The notes under the pieces: generated by a model
What the model saw: the letters and a program-made list of their open reading frames with translations, nothing else
Told to the model about the DNA's origin: nothing
Databases searched by the model: none
From: an uncultured Desulfovibrio sp.
GTDB lineage: Bacteria > Desulfobacterota > Desulfovibrionia > Desulfovibrionales > Desulfovibrionaceae
DNA length: 64,000 nt
NCBI RefSeq assembly: GCF_902477725.1
Contig: NZ_CABSIF010000003.1
Coordinates: forward strand, 124,001 to 188,000
Reading direction: 5' to 3'
Part shown: piece by piece, positions 1-7,795 of the stretch
Numbering within the stretch: position 1 is the stretch's first letter
Layout: the number at the start of each line of letters is the position of its first letter
Made by a program: the position numbers and the translations under genes

Positions 1-497
1 ATCTTTCCCACGCTGTCCTTGAAAATTTCCGGCCCGGTGGTCTTGTAATGGGCCACCACAGCCTGCGGATTGGTAAACTGGCCGAGTACAAAGGCATCCT
101 GTTCATCAGCAATGAGTTTCGCAGCGGCCACAGCCCCGCTCATGCCCTGTTCCGCCGGGGTGAGCACAAGCTCTGCGCCCAGCGCCCGCAACAGGTTGCG
201 GCGCTCAACGCTCATGGATTCGGGCATGGTCAGTATGCAGCGAAAGCCACGCACCGAGGCAACCAGGGCCATGCCGATGCCCATATTGCCGCTTGTGGCC
301 TCCACCAGCACCCCACCCGGCTCTACACGCCCCTCTTCCAGAGCTTCGCCAACAAGGTGAAAAGCCACGCGATCCTTGATGGAACCGCCGGGATTGCGAT
401 TTTCAAGCTTCAGCCAGACAGTGCCGGGCAGATCGCGTGAAAGATCAAGCCGCAGCATGGGGGTGTTGCCAATGGTTTGTAAAATGCTGGTTAACAT
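1..497 (-). CDS. cysK: Cysteine synthase (O-acetylserine sulfhydrylase), N-terminal part
   Basis: PLP enzyme of cysteine synthesis (O-acetylserine + sulfide to cysteine). Only the first 165 residues lie in the window; the rest is beyond the left edge. The N-terminus IGNTPMLRL, the PLP-lysine segment PGGSIKDR (K41) and the phosphate/substrate loop TSGN (residues 68-71) are all visible, as is the later TTGPEI segment. One oddity: the normally invariant threonine after TSGN is methionine (M72). The start ATG at 497 has GAGG about 11 bases upstream, and the gene is divergent from the secreted protein at 668. In a sulfide-producing organism this is the expected sulfur-assimilation route. Family assignment is firm; CysK versus a close paralogue cannot be settled from the N-terminus alone. 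Confidence 0.9.
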   Translation of the reverse strand, partial: MLTSILQTIGNTPMLRLDLSRDLPGTVWLKLENRNPGGSIKDRVAFHLVGEALEEGRVEPGGVLVEATSGNMGIGMALVASVRGFRCILTMPESMSVERRNLLRALGAELVLTPAEQGMSGAVAAAKLIADEQDAFVLGQFTNPQAVVAHYKTTGPEIFKDSVGK

Positions 498-667
498 GAA
501 AACATAAGCCTCACAGTAAAAAATACCAGGAAATCCGGCTCTATGGCAGATATTCGCTTTACAATGGAAGAGTTTTGCTTAACTCTTTACATATAACCAT
601 AGAAGAATCCGTGCACATTGGCAATTTTCGGTCTGGCCGCTCCAATAGCCCCTTCAGGGAGGATACC

Positions 668-1129
668 ATGAAGATTCTGCAAGTAACCACTGTGTTCATA
701 GCCCTTGTTATTGCCCTTTCCGGCGGGCTTGCCCACGCCAAGGCCGACACCGTGGCGCTGTATACCGAAGCCGTCATGACAGGCGACGTCCCGGCCCTTG
801 AAACCCTGCTGGCCCCCAACTACTGGCATATCAACGCCAACGGGCACATTGAGGACAAGGAACACTTCATCAATACCATCAAGAGCAAGGAACTGGTCAT
901 TGATCGCCTGACCTTCACCAATGCCCGCACTGCCTTGATCAGCGACGCCAAGCTCATCACCGGCACAGGCTACCTCAAGGCCAAGGCCACGCCTGCGCTG
1001 CCCGAGGGCCTCATGCGCATTACCGTGGTGGTCATCACCAACAAGGGGCGCGAGCAGGTGGTGCTGTTCCAGGCCACTCCTGTGATTGCCACCGAAGACT
1101 GCAACGACGGCAACTGCAAGATCCAGTAA
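668..1129 (+). CDS. Secreted SnoaL/DUF4440-like (NTF2-fold) protein
   Basis: 153 residues. A classical signal peptide (MKILQ, hydrophobic core, ...GLAHA, cleavage near residue 24) is followed by one small NTF2-like alpha+beta domain. The pattern YTEAVMTGDVPALETLLAPNYW, with GHIEDKEHFI after it, resembles DUF4440/SnoaL-like proteins. Two cysteines near the C-terminus (EDCNDGNC) could form a periplasmic disulfide. An earlier in-frame ATG at 575 exists, but 668 has AGGGAGG just upstream and begins the signal peptide, so I prefer 668. The gene stands alone, with terminator hairpins after it. No substrate or catalytic role can be read from the sequence. Confidence 0.75.
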   Translation: MKILQVTTVFIALVIALSGGLAHAKADTVALYTEAVMTGDVPALETLLAPNYWHINANGHIEDKEHFINTIKSKELVIDRLTFTNARTALISDAKLITGTGYLKAKATPALPEGLMRITVVVITNKGREQVVLFQATPVIATEDCNDGNCKIQ

Positions 1130-1164
1130 GGTTAAAATACCGATCAGCCCGATGGGGGCCATCA

Positions 1165-1193
1165 GGCCGGGGCATCTGCACCCGGCCTTTTTT
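1165..1193 (+). terminator. Rho-independent terminator after the NTF2-like gene
   Basis: GGCCGGG stem (1165-1171) pairs with CCCGGCC (1181-1187), followed at once by six T. Confidence 0.85.
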
Positions 1194-1222
1194 GTGCGGA
1201 AGAATCCTGGGCAGAAGAAATA

Positions 1223-1254
1223 AAAAGCCGCGCCTGCTAACAGGGGCGGCTTTT
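1223..1254. terminator. Bidirectional terminator hairpin
   Basis: AAAAGCCGC (1223-1231) pairs with GCGGCTTTT (1246-1254), with an inner CCTG/CAGG stem. The A/T flanks make it work on either strand, which fits its place between convergent genes. Confidence 0.7.
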
Positions 1255-1443
1255 AAACGTAACCCGGGGTATGGCGGGGCCGGATTTCGCGTGGTGGGAA
1301 AGATCGGAGGCGAAAAGTAATCATTGTGAGCGTTTCAGTCATGCAGGCATCAAAACAGCAGGCAGATCAAACAATGCTTGGTCATATTTCGCGGGGGCTC
1401 TCAAATCAAAGAACCCCCGCAAAACATCTCAATATTCAGATGC

Positions 1444-1959
1444 CTAGGCTGGCGAAACTTCAAAGTTGGCAGCCACCTTCACCCTGTCGCCCACAATGGC
1501 TGCCGGGATGTTGGGGCCAATGCCAAAGTCGCTGCGATTCACCTCGCCAGTGATGCTGAAAGACTGCGTTTCCTTGCTGTTGATGGGGTTGGTGATACGG
1601 TCGCTGGCTGTGATGTTGAACGTCACTTCTCTCGAGGTGCCGCGCATTTCGAGCAGGCCTGTTATGGTTCCGGTATGATCCGGCCCAAGGCGCACAGCTG
1701 TGCTCTGAAAGGTAACTTCGGGGTGCTGCGCCACATCAAAAAAATCCGGCGAGCGCAAGTGCTCGTCCCGCGCATGCACATGCGTGTCAATACTCACAGC
1801 CTTGGCCGTCATGGTAAAGACTGCGTCAGAAAGATCATCGTTGCCGGTTTCAAGGTCAATGGCAACGTCTGCAAACCTGCCGTTAATGTCGGTAATCATG
1901 AGATGCCGCACCACAAAACCAAGGTGCGAATGGTCGGGATCGTTCTTCCAGGTAGCCAT
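1444..1959 (-). CDS. YceI-family lipid/isoprenoid-binding-like protein
   Basis: 171 residues. YceI proteins are small lipocalin-like beta barrels that bind long amphiphiles such as polyisoprenoids. The family pattern is clear: an N-terminal W..D..HS..GF.VRH motif, a long central beta region (FFDVAQHPEVTFQSTAV), and the C-terminal NRSDFGIG with a following VGDRVKV. There is no signal peptide if translation starts at 1959, so a cytoplasmic location is likely, unlike E. coli YceI. The start at 1959 is preceded by GGGAGG; an upstream in-frame ATG at 1992 would add only 11 residues and lacks a ribosome site. No operon partner. Confidence 0.88.
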   Translation of the reverse strand: MATWKNDPDHSHLGFVVRHLMITDINGRFADVAIDLETGNDDLSDAVFTMTAKAVSIDTHVHARDEHLRSPDFFDVAQHPEVTFQSTAVRLGPDHTGTITGLLEMRGTSREVTFNITASDRITNPINSKETQSFSITGEVNRSDFGIGPNIPAAIVGDRVKVAANFEVSPA

Positions 1960-2119
1960 AACAACCTCCCGCTTAGTGCAGGTTGCGCTCAAATCTATAT
2001 TGCTGTTTTTAACGGCAACGCCTGCCGAAAAAACATACGTTCAAGCTATGGATTTTAGTTAAGGCTCTACGCTGCCGAGTCAAGCTGTTCCAGATGATTT
2101 ATCAAAAAAAATTGCGCCG

Positions 2120-2198
2120 CTGCCCGCCCTTGCTCGTGATACGCGGGCAGTGCAGGGTGTTCTGCGGCAGACCCAAAGCTTGCCGCAGAACACCCTGC
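2120..2198 (-). terminator. Two adjacent strong hairpins downstream of the DinB-like gene
   Basis: Hairpin A: CTGCCCGC (2120-2127) with GCGGGCAG (2143-2150); read on the minus strand it is followed by a T-rich tract (rc of 2104-2112). Hairpin B: an 18-bp perfect inverted repeat (2152-2169 with 2181-2198, 11-nt loop) sitting directly beside A. Together they likely end minus-strand transcripts from the DinB-like gene. Confidence 0.7.
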
Positions 2199-2220
2199 CA
2201 ACAGCAAAACCTGTTGCAGC

Positions 2221-2703
2221 CTAAAACACGCCCGGCAAACCATGATCCCGCAAAGCCGCATCACAGGAACCCAGATGGTAGGTGGTGTGCGAGGCCAGCA
2301 TGGCAATCATGGCCGCATAGGTGAGATCCCGGCCAATTTTTTTACTCACGCGCTCCTGCACCTTGGTCAGGTCGGCATTGGAAAGCGCCGCCAGCCGTGC
2401 GTCCACTGCGGCCTTTACGGATTTGCCGTAAGCCTGCATGGCTTCTTTGCTCACAACATCCTTGCCCTGCTCCTTGAGCATCAGCACGCCAATACCGGCA
2501 GGCGCGGGCAAAAAAGTTTCGTCGTCACTTTCAAGGATAAAGAAGTTCAGCACGGCAATGGCGTGGGCCACCTGCTGCCACACGGGCCAGCCGCCGTTGG
2601 TTTCGGCCCAGATGTTTTCGGGGCAGGTGTCCATATACTGGGCCAACAGGGCCCAGGAGCGCTGATAAGGTTCTTCAAGGGCGGCAACAATTTCTCTGGA
2701 CAT
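2221..2703 (-). CDS. DinB-superfamily protein (putative metal-dependent four-helix bundle)
   Basis: 160 residues. The sequence has the helical layout of the DinB/YfiT superfamily: an N-terminal helix (EEPYQRSWALLAQYM), a central W..VAHAI segment where the first metal histidine is expected, and the C-terminal SHTTYHLGSCDAALRDHG, whose H...H pair matches the metal-binding end of the family. DinB-like enzymes include thiol-dependent transferases and hydrolases; the substrate here cannot be told. The start at 2703 follows AAGAGGAAAAGCC; an in-frame ATG at 2811 would add an unconserved 36-residue leader. Single gene, with two hairpins after it. Confidence 0.75.
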   Translation of the reverse strand: MSREIVAALEEPYQRSWALLAQYMDTCPENIWAETNGGWPVWQQVAHAIAVLNFFILESDDETFLPAPAGIGVLMLKEQGKDVVSKEAMQAYGKSVKAAVDARLAALSNADLTKVQERVSKKIGRDLTYAAMIAMLASHTTYHLGSCDAALRDHGLPGVF

Positions 2704-2845
2704 GGCTTTTCCTCTTCTTTCAGGTTTGGCGCACAGCTTGCCTGTGCGTAAAAGGCCGCTCAAACACAAAACCGCCGCAGCGCCGCAATTGCGGGCATAC
2801 GGCGGTTCCATGCGACAGCGGTGCAGGCAAAGCCTGCCGCGCCAT

Positions 2846-3355
2846 TTATTCGAAGCGGCTTGCCCCGGTGATCAGCACCATGTCGGTGGGCACATTTTCA
2901 TGAAAGCCCACAGTCTTGGTTTTAACCTTGGCAATTTTGTCCACATTCTCCATGCCTTCGGTCACTTTGCCGAAAACGCAGTAACCCCAGCCGTCAGGGG
3001 TGGGGGAGCTGTGGTTGAGAAAATCGTTGTCCACCAGATTGATGAAGAACTGGGCGGTGGCGCTGTGGGGATCGCGGGTGCGGGCCATGGCCAGGGTGCC
3101 GCGCTCGTTTTTGAGGCCGTTGTCGGCTTCGTTGGTCACAGGCTCGCGGGTAGACTTTTCGTCCATGCGCGCGCCGAGGCCGCCGCCCTGGATCATGAAG
3201 CCGGGGATAACGCGATGAAAAATGGTGTTGGCATAAAAGCCGTCATCCACATATTTCAAAAAATTGGCAACGGTTTGGGGGGCCTTGTCGGCATAAAGCT
3301 CCACAAGAATGTCGCCGGAGGAAGTCTCCAGCAAAACCGTAGGATTGTCGGACAT
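2846..3355 (-). CDS. ppiB: Cyclophilin-type peptidyl-prolyl cis-trans isomerase
   Basis: 169 residues without signal peptide, so cytoplasmic. The cyclophilin core is complete: VANFLKYVDDGFY, IFHRVIPGFMIQGG (catalytic Arg and Phe), AMARTRDPHSATAQFFINL and the GYCVFGKV..GM..VD segment. It catalyses proline isomerisation in folding proteins. The start at 3355 has GGAG at a normal distance. A good sigma70 promoter lies upstream on the same strand (see 3412-3440). Divergent from mutY. Whether this is the orthologue of E. coli PpiB is inferred from size and location only. Confidence 0.92.
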   Translation of the reverse strand: MSDNPTVLLETSSGDILVELYADKAPQTVANFLKYVDDGFYANTIFHRVIPGFMIQGGGLGARMDEKSTREPVTNEADNGLKNERGTLAMARTRDPHSATAQFFINLVDNDFLNHSSPTPDGWGYCVFGKVTEGMENVDKIAKVKTKTVGFHENVPTDMVLITGASRFE

Positions 3356-3411
3356 GGGTGCTCCTTGAATGGTTATTCTGCACAGCGGGCGTTCGCCCCG
3401 CCATTGGCGCG

Positions 3412-3440
3412 AATATAGGGTATGGAAGCGCGGATGACAA
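3412..3440 (-). promoter_or_regulatory. sigma70-type promoter for the cyclophilin gene
   Basis: On the minus strand TTGTCA (rc of 3435-3440), a 17-bp spacer and TATATT (rc of 3412-3417). It overlaps the longest possible mutY reading frame, one reason to prefer the later mutY start. Confidence 0.6.
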
Positions 3441-3469
3441 TGCCCGTTTCCCGGTATAGGCTTCGCAGC

Positions 3470-4711
3470 ATGAACCGCAAGACTTCCAAGCCCCAACCGG
3501 CAACACTGCCGGGCATGCCGGAACAGGCCGCTGCCAGCACGCATCTGCCGCCCCAGGATCACCTTGGCGAACTGCAAAACGCCCTGCTCGACTGGTTTGC
3601 CGCAAACCAGCGCCGCCTGCCGTGGCGGGTCAACTACACGCCCTACGAAGTGTGGATTTCAGAGGTCATGCTCCAGCAAACCCAGATGGAGCGGGGCGTC
3701 AGCTATTTCAACCGCTGGATGCAGCGCTTCCCCGACATAGCCAGCCTCGCCGCCGCCAGCGAGGAAGACGTGCTGCGCCAATGGGAAGGCCTCGGCTACT
3801 ATTCGCGCGCCAGACACATCCTGACCGCCGCCCGCAAAATCATGGCGGAACACGGCGGCGTTTTTCCCTCAGAGCTTGAAGCCATCCGTGGTTTGCCCGG
3901 CGTTGGCCCCTACACGGCAGGCGCGGTGGCAAGCATTGCCTTTGGTGAAAAACTGCCGTGCGTGGACGCCAATGTGGAACGCGTCATTGCGCGCATTTTT
4001 GATGTGGACAGCCCCGTCAAGCAGAACCCGGCAGCGGGGATCATCCACCGCTGGGCCTTGCGGCTGGTGCCCGAGGGCAAATCGCGCGAGCACAATCAGG
4101 CCATGATGGAGCTTGGGGCGCTTGTTTGCGGCAAAAAACCGCGCTGCGCAGAATGCCCGCTGGCCCAATTCTGCATCAGCCTGCATCTGGGGATCACAGA
4201 CCAGCGCCCGGTGCCCGGAAAGCGAGCCACCATCAAGCCCGTCAACGCCGTGACCGGGGTTTTACGCTGCGGCAACAAGTTTTTTGTGCAAAAGCGCCCG
4301 CCTTCGGGCGTGTGGGGCAATCTGTGGGAATTTCCCGGCGGCCGGGTTGAGCAGGATGAGAGTCCCGAACAGGCCACCGTGCGGGAATTTATGGAAGAAA
4401 CGGGCTTTGCCGTGCGAGTGGCGGCGCAGTATGGCATTATCCGGCACGGATACACCACCTACCGCCTGACGCTGCACTGCTTTGGCCTTGAGTTTGACAG
4501 TGCGGCTGCACCGGTTGACCCGCCACAACCGCCGCTACTTTCTGCCGCCACCGAGGCCCGCTGGGCCACACCACAAGAGCTGGACACTCTGGCAATGCCC
4601 GCTGCACACCGCAAGCTGGCAGACAAGCTTTTTTCTATTGGAAAAGACAGCGCTGCTGCCGCAAATACGGCTGTCCCCCGTCAGGCAGACCTACCCCTGA
4701 AAAAACCATAG
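3470..4711 (+). CDS. mutY: A/G-specific adenine DNA glycosylase with Nudix-like C-terminal domain
   Basis: 413 residues. Removes adenine mispaired with 8-oxoguanine. Domains: HhH-GPD glycosylase with VMLQQTQ, the helix-hairpin-helix LPGVGPYTAGAV and catalytic-region VDANVERV; a [4Fe-4S] cysteine cluster CGKKPRCAECPLAQFC; then a C-terminal Nudix fold (from about residue 258). Two oddities: the first Cys spacing is five residues instead of the usual six, and the Nudix box is intact (G-x5-E-x7-REFMEETG), whereas E. coli MutY's C-terminal domain has lost it. Start uncertain: ATG 3470 is chosen because ATG 3422 would overlap the divergent promoter; neither has a strong ribosome site. Confidence 0.93.
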   Translation: MNRKTSKPQPATLPGMPEQAAASTHLPPQDHLGELQNALLDWFAANQRRLPWRVNYTPYEVWISEVMLQQTQMERGVSYFNRWMQRFPDIASLAAASEEDVLRQWEGLGYYSRARHILTAARKIMAEHGGVFPSELEAIRGLPGVGPYTAGAVASIAFGEKLPCVDANVERVIARIFDVDSPVKQNPAAGIIHRWALRLVPEGKSREHNQAMMELGALVCGKKPRCAECPLAQFCISLHLGITDQRPVPGKRATIKPVNAVTGVLRCGNKFFVQKRPPSGVWGNLWEFPGGRVEQDESPEQATVREFMEETGFAVRVAAQYGIIRHGYTTYRLTLHCFGLEFDSAAAPVDPPQPPLLSAATEARWATPQELDTLAMPAAHRKLADKLFSIGKDSAAAANTAVPRQADLPLKKP

Positions 4712-4744
4712 CAGACCGCTGAAGGTATTCTCTCCAAGAAACAG

Positions 4745-4766
4745 GGGCGGGCCATACGGCCCGCCC
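4745..4766. terminator. Bidirectional terminator between mutY and the HdeA-like gene
   Basis: Perfect 9-bp stem GGGCGGGCC/GGCCCGCCC with a 4-base loop between two convergent genes. Confidence 0.75.
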
Positions 4767-4775
4767 TTTGCGCTA

Positions 4776-5063
4776 TTAGTCGGCAATGACCGAAAGTACG
4801 GTCTTTTGGGGGTTCTGTTTGCAGACCTTCATGATCTGGGTCAGGTTGTTTTCCACAGCGTTGACATCCAGGGTCGTGTCGCCGGTTTTGGCGCTGGCGT
4901 AACCATCAAGCCAAAAATAGAACATGGTCATGGTCTGGGCGTCCAACTGCACAAACGAACTGCAAGGCAGCTTGCCGAAATCTATCTTGTCGCTCTTTGC
5001 CGAGGCAGTCATGGGCAAGGCAAGCATGGCCGCCAGCACGATTGCAAAACATACTTTTTTCAT
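4776..5063 (-). CDS. HdeA/HdeB-like periplasmic acid-stress chaperone
   Basis: 95 residues: a signal peptide (MKKVCFAIVLAAMLALPMTASA) and a mature part of about 73 residues. The two mature cysteines (in LPCSSF and MKVCKQNP), the FYFWLDGYASAKTGD core and a C-terminal Lys/Asn-rich helix match the HdeA family, where one disulfide staples the fold and acid triggers chaperone activity. The start at 5063 has GGAAG upstream. The gene is isolated, with a long AT-rich region upstream. In an enteric-type Desulfovibrio such a protein would fit passage through acid, but that is inference. Confidence 0.8.
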   Translation of the reverse strand: MKKVCFAIVLAAMLALPMTASAKSDKIDFGKLPCSSFVQLDAQTMTMFYFWLDGYASAKTGDTTLDVNAVENNLTQIMKVCKQNPQKTVLSVIAD

Positions 5064-5598
5064 CTTGCACTTCCAGTGTTACAGGTTTCAGGACGTACAA
5101 CAGGTAGCATAAAGAGCATTTTGAAGCATGATCAAATCCATTGCTGCAATGTCTTAAATCTGGACAAAAAGATGAATTATTCCTTTTATCCAATAATATT
5201 CAAGCTATGCATGGACAATAATATGCCAGAGCAGCGTCCGGTTTAACCAGACACCACATAAGGTATATACCCACATTGCCCTCAATGCTACGCACGGTAT
5301 AAAAACACTCCCTTATTTTTTATATTTTGTCGATATACTGCCAATAATTCAGATACATCCACAAACATAATAAAAATTGAGTGCTCTCGCAGTATAAAAA
5401 TACAATTCATAATATACGCAAACAACTCATACGCGATAATTTATAATTCACGCAGAACAGCCATGTACATTGCCGCATAAATATAAAATATTCAGCATTA
5501 CAAAATCCTTGCCCAACCTGTTTTACTTCTCCATTCCAGCTGCCGCCGGGCAAATGCTTAAATGCTGATCATATTTTCAACTCACTCTACCCATCAAT
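5064..5598. other. Long AT-rich gene-free region
   Basis: About 540 bases, much richer in A+T than the surrounding DNA, with no credible coding sequence on either strand. Visible elements: an imperfect 17-bp palindrome at 5236-5252 (GTCcGGTTtAACCaGAC) and many TATAAT-like hexamers between 5290 and 5500. It lies upstream of the HdeA-like gene and downstream of sdaA. It may hold regulatory DNA for the HdeA-like gene or the remnant of acquired DNA. Confidence 0.5.
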
Positions 5599-5630
5599 AA
5601 GAAAACGCGGCTTTGCAGCCGCGTTTTCTT
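5599..5630 (-). terminator. Terminator after sdaA
   Basis: 14-bp perfect stem AAGAAAACGCGGCT/AGCCGCGTTTTCTT with a TTGC loop; T-rich on both strands. Confidence 0.85.
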
Positions 5631-5665
5631 AGCTCGTTCCCAAAGGGAAAAAAGTGCGTTTACAC

Positions 5666-7069
5666 CTATTTGCCGGATGCCCCCGCCGCCATCTTTTTGC
5701 GCTCCATAACCTTGGCTACGGCCTCGGCCAGCCCGCCGAGCGAGGTTTCCTTGTAGCGGGACTGCAAATCAAGCCCGGTGCGGTACATGACCTCAATGAT
5801 ATCATCCAGCGAGATCACCCGCTGCCGCCCGTCTTCCAGCCGCGACAACTGGGCGCAGTTGACCGCGCGCTCCGCAGCCACGCCATTGCGTTCGATGCAT
5901 GGAATCTGCACCAGCCCCCCCACAGGATCACAGGTAAGGCCGAGGTTGTGTTCCATGCCGATTTCCGCCGCCACTTCCACCTGTTTGACGTTGCCGCCCG
6001 TAACCGCACAGTACGCGCCAGCAGCCATGGAGCAGGCCACGCCAACTTCGCCCTGGCAGCCTACCTCCGCGCCGGAAATGGACGCATTGAGCTTGTAAAA
6101 CAGGCCAATGGCCCCGGCAGTGAGTAAAAAATCACGCGCGCCGTCATCCGTCGCGTGGGGGTAAAAATTCAGATAATACAGCAGCACAGCCGGCACAATA
6201 CCCGCCGCGCCATTGGTGGGCGCGGTCACAATGCGACCGCCGGAGGCGTTTTCTTCCGCCACGGCAAAGGCATAGAGCATGGGCCACAGGCTGAGGTCGC
6301 GCCGCCCGGCTGCTTGCAGGGCGCTGACCTTGCGCAGCAGGTTGGGCGCGCGGCGGCGCACATTGTACCCGCCCGGCAGCACGCCGTCTGTATAGCAGCC
6401 GCGCTCCACGGCCTCGCGCATGACGTCTGTGATGGCCGTTACGCGCTCGTTGACCTCGCTTTCAGACCGCCAGAATACTTCGTTGGCCATAACGATCTGC
6501 GCGATGGTCTTGTTTTCGCGGGAGCAGATGTCAAAGAGCTCTGAAGCTTTTTCGTACGGATAGGGGGGCGTGGCGTACAGTTCGCGCGGTCTGTCAAAAT
6601 CGTCGTCTGTGCGGATAAACCCGCCGCCGATGGAATAGAAATTTTTGGAGTATATCAGCGCGCCGTCGGCGCTGAAGGCCGAAAGCGTCATCGCATTGGA
6701 ATGTTTGGGTAGAAATATGCCCTTGTGCTGGCATACATCGCGCTCAAAATTAAAAGGGATGGTGTAGGCGCACATGAGCACCAGATCGGCATTGTTTTGC
6801 AGATCCGCGGTGCGGCGGGCCATATGGACAATGTCCACCTCCTGTGGTTCCTCCCCCTCAAGCCCCGCCAGCACGGCCCCAATGGTGCCGTGCCCCTCGC
6901 CGGTAAGCGCCAGCGAACCGTAAAGCTCCACCTTTACCCGGCCTACCAGAGGCAGCATGCCCAAAACGGCAAGCTCGCCCGCAAAGGCCTTGCCCGCAAT
7001 CATGGGGCCAATGGTATGGGAACTGGACGGCCCTATGCCGATCTTGAACAGATCAAAAACGCTGAGCAT
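5666..7069 (-). CDS. sdaA: L-serine ammonia-lyase, iron-sulfur, single-chain
   Basis: 467 residues. Deaminates L-serine to pyruvate and ammonia using an oxygen-sensitive [4Fe-4S] cluster. The beta domain starts SVFDLFKIGIGPSSSHT, and the alpha domain carries the cluster region: GCQGEVGVACSMAAGA, CDPVGGLVQIPC and the downstream C in ERAVNC. Both domains are in one chain, as in E. coli SdaA. The ribosome site GGGAGGAG lies just before ATG 7069. A strong terminator follows. The MarR gene upstream on the same strand is 97 bp away and could be transcribed into it. Pyruvate from serine feeds fermentation or sulfate reduction. Confidence 0.95.
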   Translation of the reverse strand: MLSVFDLFKIGIGPSSSHTIGPMIAGKAFAGELAVLGMLPLVGRVKVELYGSLALTGEGHGTIGAVLAGLEGEEPQEVDIVHMARRTADLQNNADLVLMCAYTIPFNFERDVCQHKGIFLPKHSNAMTLSAFSADGALIYSKNFYSIGGGFIRTDDDFDRPRELYATPPYPYEKASELFDICSRENKTIAQIVMANEVFWRSESEVNERVTAITDVMREAVERGCYTDGVLPGGYNVRRRAPNLLRKVSALQAAGRRDLSLWPMLYAFAVAEENASGGRIVTAPTNGAAGIVPAVLLYYLNFYPHATDDGARDFLLTAGAIGLFYKLNASISGAEVGCQGEVGVACSMAAGAYCAVTGGNVKQVEVAAEIGMEHNLGLTCDPVGGLVQIPCIERNGVAAERAVNCAQLSRLEDGRQRVISLDDIIEVMYRTGLDLQSRYKETSLGGLAEAVAKVMERKKMAAGASGK

Positions 7070-7166
7070 GACGCTCCTCCCGCAAACCGCATGTCAAGGC
7101 GCAATGGCCTTTGCCGCAACATATCCCGTAATGGTCACAAGACACAAGCGCTTAGCGAAAACTGCC

Positions 7167-7613
7167 CTACTTCCTGAGGGCAGCAGGGCTTGCCCCGCGC
7201 AATGCAGCAGCCTTGTCCGCCACGCGCTGCATGAATTCCAGCAGATTTTCCTTTTCCTGCGCGCTGAGCACACTGGTCACGGCATCGTCCCATGTTGCAA
7301 TAACTTCCATTATCTGGGGATACAGCTCCCGCGCCCGCTCGGTGGGAAAAACCGCCGCCGTCCGCTTGTCCACAGGATTAACCTGCCGCCGGATAAGCCC
7401 TTTCTTTTCAAGCTGGGCCAGAGTGCGGGCAACATTGCTTTTGTTCACGCAGATACGTTCGGGCAGTTTGTCCTGAGTGATGCCAGGGTCGCGGCACAGG
7501 TTGAGAATGAACAGATACTGGCTGCTGTTGATGCCAAAAGGCGCAAGCGCCCGGTTGAGGTACATGTAGTAATGCCGGTTTGCCAGCGTGATCCATTTGT
7601 AGACAAGTTCCAT
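7167..7613 (-). CDS. MarR-family transcriptional regulator
   Basis: 148 residues from ATG 7613 (AGGAA upstream). The winged-helix core is clear: NSSQYLFILNLC, then the recognition helix region ICVNKSNVARTLAQLEKKGLIRR and the wing NPVDKRTAAVFPT. MarR proteins bind palindromes as dimers and release them on binding small aromatic or hydrophobic ligands. It is divergent from an MFS transporter, and a 16-bp palindrome lies at the transporter's start region, which makes this pair a likely efflux/uptake switch. The ligand is unknown. Confidence 0.9.
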   Translation of the reverse strand: MELVYKWITLANRHYYMYLNRALAPFGINSSQYLFILNLCRDPGITQDKLPERICVNKSNVARTLAQLEKKGLIRRQVNPVDKRTAAVFPTERARELYPQIMEVIATWDDAVTSVLSAQEKENLLEFMQRVADKAAALRGASPAALRK

Positions 7614-7715
7614 GACATATTCCTGTGGCTGGTTGTCAGCAGACTCTGCAAGCCGACTCCCAATGGATTGCGGCAGGCAAGGCCGCAAAAAAAGGCTACG
7701 CTTGAGGGGCTTGCC

Positions 7716-7745
7716 TTGACAAGTGCGCGGCCAGGGGGCCATAAA
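7716..7745 (+). promoter_or_regulatory. sigma70-type promoter for the MFS gene
   Basis: TTGACA (7716-7721), 18-bp spacer, CATAAA (7740-7745). The palindrome at 7747-7762 covers the expected transcription start. Confidence 0.55.
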
Positions 7746-7746
7746 T

Positions 7747-7762
7747 CGTTGCGTGCGCAACG
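7747..7762. promoter_or_regulatory. Palindromic operator candidate for the MarR protein
   Basis: CGTTGCG-TG-CGCAACG, a perfect 7-bp inverted repeat with a 2-bp spacer, immediately downstream of a -10 element in the intergenic region of a divergent MarR/MFS pair. Size and place fit a MarR operator. Confidence 0.6.
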
Positions 7763-7795
7763 AACTGCCTTGAACCCTGTTATGGAGGTCAGGCC

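Larger units (their letters stand above)
1130..1443. other. Intergenic region between convergent genes
   Basis: Gene-free space between the convergent NTF2-like (+) and YceI (-) genes. It holds two good terminator hairpins (1165-1193 and 1223-1254) and a third G/C-rich inverted repeat at 1391-1420 (GCGGGGG paired with CCCCCGC), close to the end of the YceI gene. No credible coding sequence was seen. Confidence 0.7.

Noticed and set aside
2067..2306. Minus-strand frame with a lipobox-like LLLAGC
   Set aside because: It overlaps the 3' end of the DinB-like gene and its lipobox lies in the inverted repeat region; no ribosome site and no domain.
3422..3469. Earlier mutY start at 3422
   Set aside because: It would place the good minus-strand promoter (3412-3440) inside the coding region and adds unconserved residues; kept as an alternative.
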